Source of the DNA: Plasmopara viticola
Lineage: Eukaryota; Oomycota; Peronosporomycetes; Peronosporales; Peronosporaceae
DNA: 64,000 nt
NCBI GenBank assembly: GCA_001695595.3
Contig: MBPM02000012.1
Location: forward strand, 1,054,001-1,118,000
Direction: 5' to 3'
The position numbers were made by a program, and so were the translations under genes. Shown here one piece after another: positions 54,291 through 64,000 of this stretch; within the stretch, counting starts at the first letter, position 1, and each line of letters opens with the position of its first letter. The notes under the pieces were generated by a model. The model searched no databases and was not told the DNA's origin. It was given only the letters and a program-made list of their open reading frames with translations.

Positions 54291-55922
54291 CTAACGGCGT
54301 TTCTTCGACTTGAGAGCTCGCTGACGTCTAGATTTGTAGACGAGTACCGCAATGCCCGTCATCACCGCAACTGCTACCGCCCCCTTATATCGTTTAGCCT
54401 TTTTAAAAATGCGCAACAATACACGGACAGGAATTGGCGGTGGGTAATACGGCGTTCCTGGCGGTGTGCGTTCTGGGTGACACGTATCAAACTCAATCAG
54501 CTTTCCCTTGTAAATATTCATTCCTCTATAGTAGAGACACACACGTCCTTCCTTGCCTCCATCGTCAATCACATCCACCACAGCGTACTGCCCCGAGCCT
54601 GGAAAAGCCCCATGACTATAGGGTCCTCCCTTAATCGAACCCGGCCGTCCCAAAGCAGCTGCATGGAGAACTGTCAGATTTCCAGGACTGTGGCTGCCGT
54701 CATCTACTGCTAACATGTGCGCGTCCCCACTCAAGATCACAATTGGCACCCACTTGTTCAGACCATGTCCTTTGATGAAATTCACCAGCTCTTGTTGTTC
54801 GTGTACAAAGTGACCCCATTTCCGCTCGTCATCTAGCCACGGCATGGTATTCACCCATAAAATCAGTCGAATCTTTGGATCCCTCGTCGCGTCAAGGAGC
54901 TCATTCTTAAACCAAGCTTTTTGCTTCTTTCCAAGCACAGTCTTTGATGGTGCAGCACGGGCCGTATTTGGCGTTCGAGCTGAGCGTAAATCGGTCAAGA
55001 GGTAGCGGACTCGGCCAATTGTAAAGGCTTGATGGATCGTATTTGTGCGAGAGCGGCCGCCACCGAGTGGATAATGGGGCACCATTTCGTGATACGCTTG
55101 CACGGATGCATTTCGTCCAGGAGCCGTTGCGTCGCTATTATCCGGCCCAAAGTCGTGGTCGTCCCACATGTAGACGAACGGCACATCCATGGCTAACATG
55201 GCTTGTCCAGCTAGAGACGCAAAGATGGAGTTGTAGCCATTTCGAAACGCGGCGACATTGTTCACTTCTAGATTATGGTAATGCAGGTCTCCAGTATGCA
55301 GAAACAAGAGCGCTTTTTCGTTCTTGATCTCGTGAAAAACCTACCATGATTCATAATATTAAAGTCGTTATACACTCAAAGACCCCACGTGACGACACCG
55401 TACTCTTGGATCCGAAAACTCATCAGTGCACGAGCTGAAAGCCACTCGGTAGTTAAATGGCTTTCCTTCCTCTCGAGGTGTCGTAAAGGTCCCTGTCCGC
55501 ACACTTTCAGTAGTAAGTAGCGTCAACTCGTAGCGATATTGTCGATCACTATGTGGAAGATTGGAAAAGAGACACTCGAGAACATTAGGAGCCGCGTAAG
55601 AAGCCGCACTTCTCACTTCGCCATCCCCTGGCTCTCCTCCATCTACACTTGAGCATGTTGCAATGGATGAATGGGGTTTCTCGTCCTTGAGAAGCACTGG
55701 AAACGCGTACAGTAGAAAGTCCGACGCTACACAAGGAGAACCCGCGCGTAATCCGAATTTGAACGTGATGGAACGAGAAGTGAGGGCACCGCTCCACAAC
55801 CACAACGTGTCAGAGGGTAAGCAAGAATCATTTGTGGCGTGTGAGAATGGCAAGAATAGCGTCAGCACGGCTGCCCAAGGCCAGAGAAGCGCGGCGAGGC
55901 ACCGCTTAGGGCGTGCCATCAT
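54291..55922 (-). CDS. PhoD-type metallophosphatase, secreted and C-terminally anchored
   Basis: Two exons, complement of 55404-55922 and 54291-55340, with a 63-nt intron (GTACGG...TAG, phase 0), giving 522 aa. ATG at 55922; the frame extends a few codons upstream but only with GTG. A signal peptide (ALLWPWAAVLTLFLPFSHA) is followed by a beta-rich N-terminal domain with several cysteines. The PhoD catalytic core then begins, with metal-binding motifs HTGDLHYHNL, MWDDHDFGPDNSD (the WDDHDxGxN hallmark of PhoD) and LSGDAHMLAVDDGS (GDxH). A hydrophobic helix near the C-terminus (AVAVAVMTGIAVLVY) followed by RRQRALKSKKRR makes it a type I membrane protein with an extracellular or luminal enzyme. 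PhoD enzymes hydrolyse phosphomono- or diesters. It lies downstream of the kinase, same strand, with 99 bp between. Confidence 0.88.
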
Positions 55923-56021
55923 ACACTTCGACACGAGGAGCTATCGTACCGGAAAGTTGACAATATTTTCATTCAAAATTCACGAGAATGTTGAAAAATT
56001 AACTTACAGTTTGACACTTTT

Positions 56022-58334
56022 TCACTCGCTATAATCATTTAAAAAGGTAAAATACGCCGCGACTTCATCGACTGGTAAGCGCACTTGACTAGCTAGAGCT
56101 TTCATTCTGCAATGATTCGAAGTCCCTTGGAGGCCACTTGCCTCGTTACTGGATCCAAGTCGACGGAACGCGTCAGCGTGGTCGTGGCACCACATTTTGA
56201 CTTTCTCTGCAATGAGTTGGACGTGTTTGCGACTTTGCTCAGTAGCCTGTGCTGGTGGTGCCTCCTGTTCTTGACTCCTTCGCACGTTTGCTTGCTCGAC
56301 CGGGGAATGATTCTTTGTTATAAAAGGGTGGTTGAGTAAATGAGCAGCAGGAGGTCGATACAGGGGATTCTTCTGTAAACACTGGTCTACAAAGTCACAT
56401 AAATCCAGGGAAAAGTGATCACCAAAGTCCTGAAGGCGCGGCGAAGGCTGCTCTTGCACCGCGTGTACGACGCCCCAGTAGCCATTCTGACTCGATACAG
56501 GAAGTTTTCCAATCGCGCACGCCATTATCGCCAAGCCAAAGGACCAGAGATCCGAGGAGTAAGAGTACGTTCCTCCACTGATCCGCTCCGGTGCCATGTA
56601 CCTGACAACAATAAAGGTTTCCTGTCAAGCCAACACTTCGTAACATTTCTACGTCTTGACTATCTTACAATAGCGTGCCCGTAAACGTTGTTGCCTTGGC
56701 CAAAGTGCTCTCGAGGTCGCGCGAGATGCCAAAGTCTGAAATCTACAAGCAATTTAGAAATCGAGTCTCTCTCAATACTTGCATTGTGACTCACCTTGAC
56801 TTGTCCTTTATGGTTGATCAGCATGTTGCTCAACTTGATGTCGCGGTGCAACTGATGATGGTGATGAAGGAAAGCCAAGCCTTTTAGGCCACAGACTGCA
56901 ATCCTTGCAATCTCTTTCTCGCTCAAGCCGCCACGTTTACTCGTAGTAGACTGCATATAATCCTCCAGCGATCCACCATCCATGTACTCAAGAACAATCG
57001 ATACCGATCCAATCTCTGGATTCGTGTATGCATCGTAAAACACGACTAGTTCTTCACACGCCGCTGGTACGGCGGCACCCGTTTCCACACCAATTGACGG
57101 AAAAGTGGCGGTTGCCAACGGGACAAAATTTACATACAAAGACTTGAGTTCACGCACCATTTGATGTCGCTTTTGTTGGTCAAACACGCGAATGACTTTC
57201 ACCGCTACCAGTCGAAATGTCGGAATATACAACGCTTTGTAGACCTTTCCACCAGCTCCGTGCCCTAGTTCTTCCAACAAAACCAGATAATCCTTGGTAC
57301 TAGTCGTCTCCTTTGTAGACACTAACTTCTTGCCATCGGTTAAATTGTCCTTGGATACAACAAATGGAGCATTAGCGATCCCGCGCGTCTGCAATGCACA
57401 CACCAATCAATTAGTCCCATTGCCTACATGAACGTAAAGACGTTGCCCTCACGTCGATTTCAAAGCCTTGCGTCTGAAGTCGCCCGGTGGCCGAGAAATC
57501 GAACGACGCTGCCACTGTCTTTTCTTCCTTCTTGATCAGTGCAATATCAAGTCCAAGTGGTCCTCCCGTTTGTCGGTTTTGTTTTAAAGCTGACATCGAA
57601 TCGCCACCACCTTCGCTCACTTCGATCTTCAGTAATCCCAATCCTAACGACTTTAACCTCGCCCCACGTCCAGGACAAGGCGTTGCGGCCACTACTTCAA
57701 CCTCATCGTGTGGATTGTGACCATTACGTCCCATCAAATTGCTGGCTCGCTGGAAAGGAGGCGAGGGTGTCGACACTGGCGTGACTTTCGGCTCAGAAGT
57801 CGCAATTGTCACTAAACTCGTGAGTTTGTGTACCTCTCTCTGTATTTTCTTCTTGTGGCCACGACTGACTCCTGTTGCATCCAAAAACTTTTCCAAACCT
57901 TTCGGAGACAGTAACGTCGCTCCTGTAAGTTGCTGACATTGTGCCTCCTTGACAAATAGCGATAAATCGTGAGCTTCCAGCCACTTGCACACGTCGTCAG
58001 TTTTCCAATCAACGATTGCATCATCAGCTTTTTCATGCATTTCGTCAAATTCTGGCTCGTCAGCTTGTACCGTAGAGATCTTCACTCGTTGATGCAAGCG
58101 CAATTTTCCTTTCCGGTGTCGCTGGACGTCGCACGTGGTGCAATACACGAGACCGCAGTCCTCGCACGTCACTCGAGCCGGGATTTGCTCGCATTCTTCG
58201 CACGTTGAGACGAGCGAGCTTGGTATTGGGTCTGCAGACTGGTTGTCGTGCAAGCGCAAGTCCAAGAGATTGTTCAGACCCACGACGGAGCCATAAAGGC
58301 ACGTATCGGCCGCGGGAGCTGGAGCTCTCCTCAT
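56022..58334 (-). CDS. MAP2K-like (STE7) kinase with N-terminal B-box zinc finger and SAM domain
   Basis: Four exons, complement of 57453-58334, 56795-57388, 56669-56742 and 56022-56601, with introns of 64, 52 and 67 nt, all GT-AG with matching phases. The product is 709 aa; ATG at 58334. The N-terminus has a B-box-type zinc finger (Cys 45, 48, 57, 60, 65, 68; His 73, 81), followed by a SAM domain (about 108-175, VDWKTDDVCKWLEAHDLSLF...). A Pro/Ser-rich linker leads to the kinase (about 328-600): GHGAGGKVYKA loop, VAVK (K358), HRD (475-477), SDFG (494-497) and YMAPERISGGTYSYSSDLWS. The activation segment ESTLAKATTFTGT has Ser/Thr in MAP2K-like positions. It should phosphorylate a MAPK, with SAM possibly dimerising it and the B-box recruiting a partner. 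The architecture is unusual for a MAP2K. Confidence 0.9.
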
Positions 58335-61300
58335 CTTTGGCCGAATGACCTTTCAAATCAGGATCGGGTATTATTTATACGAAAGTTGGCACAAAAATTG
58401 AGTTGGGGATTGCTAAAATTGAGGCAAATTTGACACGAAAACACAAGCAAAACTAAAGACCGAGCTCTTATCATCGCTTGGTTTGAATCAAACCACGCAA
58501 TCATATCATTAATTCGTGTAACGCAAACTATATTCGTGCGACCCCGCCGCACTCTCTTTAGTTTCATGAATGATGCTTAATTTACGAAAATATATGACCA
58601 CCGTTGTGACTTGCTGCGCTTCTCCAAAGCGTACACAGCAAACGAAATGCGCTCTGGAATCTATGTTAATGAACAAATTTGTATTTAACCGACTGTCTTG
58701 TAGTGCATCGTCAGGGTCTGATACAGATAGCTTTGAAGAGACATAAGTTAAAACCACGGTATCCAAGAAAAATTCCCAGCATACAGAAATTAATGTAAGT
58801 TCGAGTTTGTGTACTTGATACTACTCTAAAACTCGGGCCTGGCGCTAGAGCGGCATCTTCTTTAAAGCTATTCCAGACTCATAGAGCTGTTGAACAAAAG
58901 CTCAATTCATTTGGCAATTTGACCCACTACTTTTAAAGCTGGATCAACCGCCGCGCGCGTCAGTGCGACTTTTCCAAGCTATCGCTTTAATTTGTATTTA
59001 GCTCCAAGATCGGTGGCTTTTCACAGCAAATATTGTTTTACTCAGTCTTTCTCAGTTCTGGCCAATATAGCTTCGCATAAGGGTGGGACAAAGTTATGGA
59101 GCAAGGTCAGCGGTCAAGCACATGATGACTTTTCGAGAAAGGGCTCAGAGCATGTAAAAACTTATACGCGAATCAAAACCTCAATAGTTGATATATATGC
59201 TAAAAGTACCTCGCGTCGACATCTGATCAAATGAACAATAGTGCACAATGACCCCTGCTTTATGAGAACCAAAAGAAAAGTCTTGTTCAAAGGCACTTAT
59301 CCTCTATAGTCGTAGAATCTTGATTTCGAGCAATAGATCTGTAAAGGAATACTTTGAGCAGACGCAATCGCGTTCCTTGCCCACTTGATTTTATTCAGCC
59401 GAACTTTTAATAGTCAGAATACTGCTCTGCAAATAAAGTTACAGACTTCGAAGAATAATTTGGCCTCCTACCTCTTGGGGTCAACTGAAGCCAGTAAGTC
59501 GTCAGAAAAGTGCGAAGTGCTCATCAGCAAATTTTTTACAGATAGCCAATCTATCGCATGGAGGTACGAATGATTGCAAGTGCTACCTGGTGTGATGGAG
59601 TCAATGCACAGACGAAGTTCAAAGTAAGATATACTAGAATCCAGTAAACAACTGTATACATGGACTTCAAGTCGGCTTCAATATCCTTTAAAATACCTCT
59701 GAACACGATATAAATACAAAACGTGGGCTTCCTGTACGCCAAAAGGTAACTTTTTCCAAGCCTTCTGCTAGCAAAAAGCCATTCTTGACCACAAAGTTAT
59801 GGCTTTATGTAGCGGTACGTCACACATTTGGAGTGACCCATTCCGTAAATCGAAAGATCCATTAGAAGTAAATGAACATTGGATAGTTCAATGGGCACTT
59901 TACGCTATATGTTTTGAAACTGGTGAAGCTTTAGTATAATGATCAAACAACTACCTCCTCCCTGATTCCTTGACTCTTCGACCGACTGAGGATATTGTCC
60001 CCAACGAATGTACATCTACTCTTTAGGAAAGGTAAGTCTGTGACTCACTTAAGCTGCGCACACTGATGAAGGCAATCAACTTTTTTAAGACACAAACACA
60101 TTCATATGGATCAGTTTTTGCCTTGCTTGTGGTATAGGAAGTGTAAGCGCTGGCGGGACTCAAGCCTCATCGAAATAAATTTTTCTCTCAATTGTTCCTT
60201 CAAGTTTTCTAGGACACAAATATCCAGCTAAGGTGATTTTTGCCAGCAATCAATACTGCAGAAGGTACGCCGGCTGTCTACACATGATCATCGGTGACCA
60301 CAGTTGCTTTTGTACTTTTTATCATGAAGAGGGCGCAAGTATCACTTTTTTATGAAGTTGAATGTTTAAGAAGCCCAACAGGCGCTGAAATTTGATCTAT
60401 CAAAACTTGCGCTTAATGGACCGTGAAGATATAGAGCGATAACAAGCTTGTTTCGAATTTATATAAGACGACGATAAATCTAAGATTGTTTTGCATAGTT
60501 GCGGCATAAAGAAGCTCGAGGCCTCTGTGGCGAAAAGATTACTGAACAGGTTTTGTAATAACATCTGTCGTTGCCCGTTCGTGATGGAAACTGGTTTTTG
60601 GATTGCTTTTCTCAATAAACAACGCCAACCGACCAGACTACATGATCGTCTTCAATCAATCACACCTGCTGTTATTAGAAGTCGAGTTCTCAACAAGATA
60701 AAGAGCCTATACATAACACAACACTATAACACATAAAGTAGCCCGTCTTATCGCTTTCATACGTCTAAAGAATCCTACACGACACTATTTACCCGTGCAC
60801 GCCCTGCCAGAAAGAATTCCAGAAACTAACAAGCTCCAACCAACAAGATCCATTCAAGGGGAGCTACTAGTATTGCCGATAAGTGCATAAGACGAGGATT
60901 CCAGCAATTTCACGGGTATCGGATCCAGTAATTTAGACGAAGGCTCACCAAATTTGGACAAGGGCTCAACTACCGCATACAATCCCCAATTATGTCCCTA
61001 CGAATCGAAACGTGGCCTACGTCTTCATGTACTTTTCCGAAAATCGGCTGCCATGTCAACTGAATAACAATCCGCCGGTGCCTTTTGGAGAGCCCGAAGG
61101 CCGTTGTATTCCTAATTGGGCCGGTGCGTTGCTAGACTGAAGCCAACGTACTAAGCGATTGCACTATTTTTACAAAAAGTGCGACATAGACCTTCGGTTT
61201 CTACCAAAAGCAAAGGATGGGCGCCCTCAGTAATGTCTACAGAGACGCATTTACCGTGCCAAGTCAAATGTCAGTAAGAAAAAATGTCTCTATCTACTAC

Positions 61301-62992
61301 TTATACTTACGGGTGAGGTCTCACCTGAGCCGCGCAATATATGTCTGCGGTTGAATATTACTCCTATGAGTAGCTTTGAAGTATTCTATTAAAACCCCTT
61401 AGACTTTGTAATTCAGCCAACAACAAAGGCATCATTGCAAAGACTCATACAAGTGACGGTGAAGCATATAGCGCGACGATGCAATGAGCGGGAACACAAG
61501 GATCGCGATTTCAATTTTGGACCTGATCTACGTAAGTGATTGTAATTGATATTGAGAATTTTCGCATTGAGCCTAGGATGTAGTGTCGAGATCGACATGT
61601 TTACGGAATTGCAGACACATAATCCACAATTGAGGCTGCTATGAAGCGGCTTCGTAATATCTCTTACGGTGTAATCAGATTAGTGCTAAGAATAGGATCC
61701 CTTTCACTGAATGCTGCGACTCTTTTTGCTCGAAAATTATTGGTGGGGTGGAAAAGAAAACGAACACTGCTGTGCTTCTATATACTTGAGCTTACACTGA
61801 AAGTAATAGTGGTAGAGATCTGCGCCCTCAATTCTTCGTTGATATCCCAAAAAAGCACGTGGTGAGTGCGAGTAAGGGCAGAAAGCCGAGTAAGATTTCG
61901 AATAGCATCTTCTGCATTTTACCAAAACTTTTATACGCTTTGGTTGTCACTTAGACTCCGCACGTCTTTTGTGCGCTATGTCACAGCCGAAAATGAGTGC
62001 TTTTTCGTAAGCAAAGTATTTGGTCGCTATTACCAATGCGGCTTTTTTTAATAAACCCTACTTTCTAATCGCTTGCTCAAAAGAATAAGCACTTATCGGC
62101 GGTGTTATCTGGTATTGCAAAGAATGCACTTTTGAGGCTGCACATATTAATTACGTATTTATGGCCATCCCTCCAATGTAGAATTTTTCTAGTAGTTAAC
62201 ATTCTCAATTTCGATGATTCTATGTTCGTAAGTTCTGACACTAATTGCATGATAAAGAAACTAAAAACTTATCTATATTTGTAATTTGTATAACTCTTTT
62301 TAGGTTCACCAGTAGAAAGTTCTTCTGGAGTAAAGGCCAATCTGGGAAGTACGCCACGTAATAACGCACAGCCAATAAAGCTCATTCGCTTCGCTACGTC
62401 AGCTTACTCATTTACCTCGTCGGGTATGGACACATCGCCAACATAGTTGATTAAGGTACGTCACATTATACTTTAAATCTTAAACAGATGAGCTAAAAGA
62501 TTACTAAGTTACCTTCTGAAGTGTACATGAGTCGTGCAATGAAGTATCAAAATCTTCTGTAAATACGGATGTTGGGAACTTTGCGGAGAGCGTTCTAGTC
62601 GTAACTTGAGGTAAGAGCAAAAATTATTTCACACCGACGTGTTGATGTGCGGGGAGGGTGCTACGCTGGTCACAGAGCTGGTCTTACTCGAACTTACATT
62701 ACGTCTTCGGGGCGTGAGCGCTCGTTTTAATATCACTTTGTGGTATAAAAACAAAGCATGCGACGATTTTGCATGGTGGGAAGCCGATTACCTGATCATT
62801 TTACGTGGTTCCGCTATATGAGTGAAAAAATCTGCTACCTTTAGCCAAATGCAGTTATGTCCCGGCAACACTCGGGCTTGAATGGTTATGACAAAGACGA
62901 ATCTTCTTTAGATTTTGGGATGTTTTTTGGCAAAAGAACTTGGTATGGATTTGAACCAACTTGAAAGCGCGGAAGTCGATAGCTAAGTGTAA
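58335..62992. other. Gene-poor spacer, no supported gene
   Basis: Only short overlapping frames, none with a recognisable motif. Bases 60880-61270 are somewhat GC-richer and could be eroded coding sequence, but every frame is interrupted. The first hundred bases hold the promoter of the kinase gene. Confidence 0.4.
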
Positions 62993-63290
62993 CCGCCGAT
63001 CTTGAAAGATGGCAGGGATGTATCGCGAAAGCGGTCACCCCAAAATAAAATAATATTGCGGCCGCGCAAAAAAGAAGTAAAATCAGTTTTGCGTTCAAAT
63101 AAGAGACAAAAGGCTTGAAGCGCAATGAAGCGTGAAAAGCCCGCCGGTCTTGAAAATTGACTAGCATGTATGGCGAAAGCGGTCACCCCAAAACATGAGT
63201 AATCTTGCGACCGCGCGAGAAAGGCTGAAGTAGTTCCGCATTTCTATTGAGGAATAAAAGTGAAAAGCGCAATAAAGCGTGTAAAAGCTA
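62993..63290. repeat. About 148-bp tandem duplication
   Basis: Two adjacent units, 62993-63140 and 63141 to about 63290. Each starts CCGCCG(A/G)TCTTGAAA, has GCGAAAGCGGTCACCCCAAA, then an NGCGNCCGCGC block, and ends in AAGCGCAATRAAGCGTG. The core 20 bp is identical in both; the rest is diverged. No coding potential. Confidence 0.8.
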
Positions 63291-63460
63291 TTAAAGCGTA
63301 ATAAAGCTTATTAAACTCATAGAGCGAAAAAATGCGGTAGAGTCGATAAAGCTTGAAAAAGGTTAAAAGCGTAATACAGCTGATGAAACATGTAAGGCGT
63401 AAAAGGCGTAAAGCGTACAAAGGCTTAAAAGCTGATAAAGCTATAAAGCGTGTATCGTTA
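63230..63460. repeat. Degenerate AAAGC-rich array
   Basis: About 230 bp in which the motif AAAGCG or AAAGCT recurs with irregular spacing, often followed by TAA/TAT (for example AATAAAGCGTG, TAAAGCGTAAT, TAAAAGCTGATAAAGC). It grows out of the end of the 148-bp tandem repeat, whose last bases carry the same motif. It looks like a decayed minisatellite. Confidence 0.7.
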
Positions 63461-63657
63461 GAAATTGTAAATCATAGCGACTTCCGTAAATAATAACTCC
63501 ACATCCGCGTGAAGTAAAACTGACGCAATTTCGCATCTTCAATGAAAAAAATTATAATGGATATATTCTGCTTGAAATTCACTACGACCGAGTGGAATAA
63601 ATTCAAAATTTAGGCGCCAGTGAACATGATAAATAGGTCTTCGAAAAAGTGCCGGTT

Positions 63658-63975
63658 TTATTTATGTTTGAATGAGTTTAGCTGAAACTTGTATCGGTGA
63701 GAGTTTGCGAGCCGTGAATGAACATCAAATAGCTCCTGTAAATGAAGGCGTATCATTGTTAAGCACTGTCGAAAAATGCCCATAGATTTAAGATAAGTTG
63801 CATCGTAGAGTGCCTTGTTACGGTATAACCATAATGTCCGGAGAATACAGCACCGAAAATTATGAAAAATTCGAATAGGCAGATTGACGCCATAAATATG
63901 TTTGCGATAAGTTGGCACAAATAAGTCGACAAGAAATAATGCGTTTTCCAGCAAATTGTAGTAGCAAAGATCCAT
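63658..63975 (-). pseudogene. Possible C-terminal remnant of a LINE reverse transcriptase ORF
   Basis: A 105-codon open frame from ATG at 63975. It contains CILRTLWLYRNKALYDATYL, similar to the segment after the reverse transcriptase domain in some oomycete LINE ORF2 proteins (a W-x-RN-x-L pattern). No catalytic motif is present and the frame could continue beyond the window. The assignment is tentative. Confidence 0.3.
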
Positions 63976-64000
63976 TCGATTGGGGGAAGGAATTGTCGCT

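Noticed and set aside
54180..54713. A 177-codon plus-strand frame downstream of the F-box-like gene
   Set aside because: It overlaps the conserved end of the PhoD-type gene antisense and has no motif.
62940..62985. A tRNA-like GGTTCAAATCC on the minus strand
   Set aside because: The flanking bases cannot form the T-arm and acceptor stems, so it is not a tRNA gene.
1..64000. CRISPR arrays, bacterial operons or phage genes
   Set aside because: No array of regularly spaced repeats was seen, and spliced genes show that this is a eukaryotic nuclear sequence.

Overview
The window looks like a nuclear segment of an oomycete, most probably a Peronosporales species (Phytophthora or downy mildew). 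The basis is compact protein genes with very short introns (17 inferred GT-AG introns, 40 to 81 nt), close head-to-head gene pairs, and gene islands separated by AT-rich, gene-poor DNA full of decayed transposons. I ran no database search; family calls rest on motifs read by eye.

Layout. 0-3.6 kb: a decayed MULE/SWIM-type transposase (+) and a LINE deletion derivative (-) bounded by a 14-bp target-site duplication. 3.7-10 kb: an ER-retained thioredoxin-fold protein lacking CXXC (-), a small mitoribosomal mS34-like gene (-), and a beta-trefoil (fascin-like) pseudogene (-). 10.7-13.3 kb: a membrane-anchored class I cyclic nucleotide phosphodiesterase (+). 13.4-22.5 kb: no intact gene; a possible Ty3/gypsy remnant, a second and much shorter copy of the same LINE deletion derivative with its own 11-bp duplication, and a decayed DDE transposase. 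22.6-25.7 kb: a divergent tetraspanin (-) / MFS transporter (+) pair. 27.2-28.5 kb: a membrane-anchored CobW/COG0523 GTPase (-).

31.2-41.5 kb is the densest island: a five-exon coiled-coil protein (-) head-to-head with alanyl-tRNA synthetase (+), a class II-type deacetylase (-) head-to-head with a NOA1/YqeH-type organellar ribosome-assembly GTPase (+), and a glutathione S-transferase (+). 41.5-52.6 kb is essentially a gene desert with short tandem and inverted repeats and gene fragments. 52.7-58.3 kb holds an F-box-like protein (+), convergent with a PhoD-type phosphatase (-), which follows a MAP2K-like kinase (-) carrying N-terminal B-box and SAM domains. 58.3-64 kb is again gene-poor, ending in a 148-bp tandem duplication, a degenerate AAAGC-rich array and a possible LINE reverse transcriptase tail.

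The genes are mostly housekeeping and signalling (translation, organellar ribosome biogenesis, ER folding, cAMP/MAPK signalling, metal homeostasis, transport) and do not form one pathway. mS34, NOA1 and the possible mitochondrial isoform of alanyl-tRNA synthetase all point to mitochondrial translation, but they are not clustered in a way that implies co-regulation. The most interesting structures are the two internally deleted LINE copies with intact ends, the B-box/SAM/MAP2K fusion, and the overlapping head-to-head alanyl-tRNA synthetase locus. I found no convincing wholly new multi-gene system.
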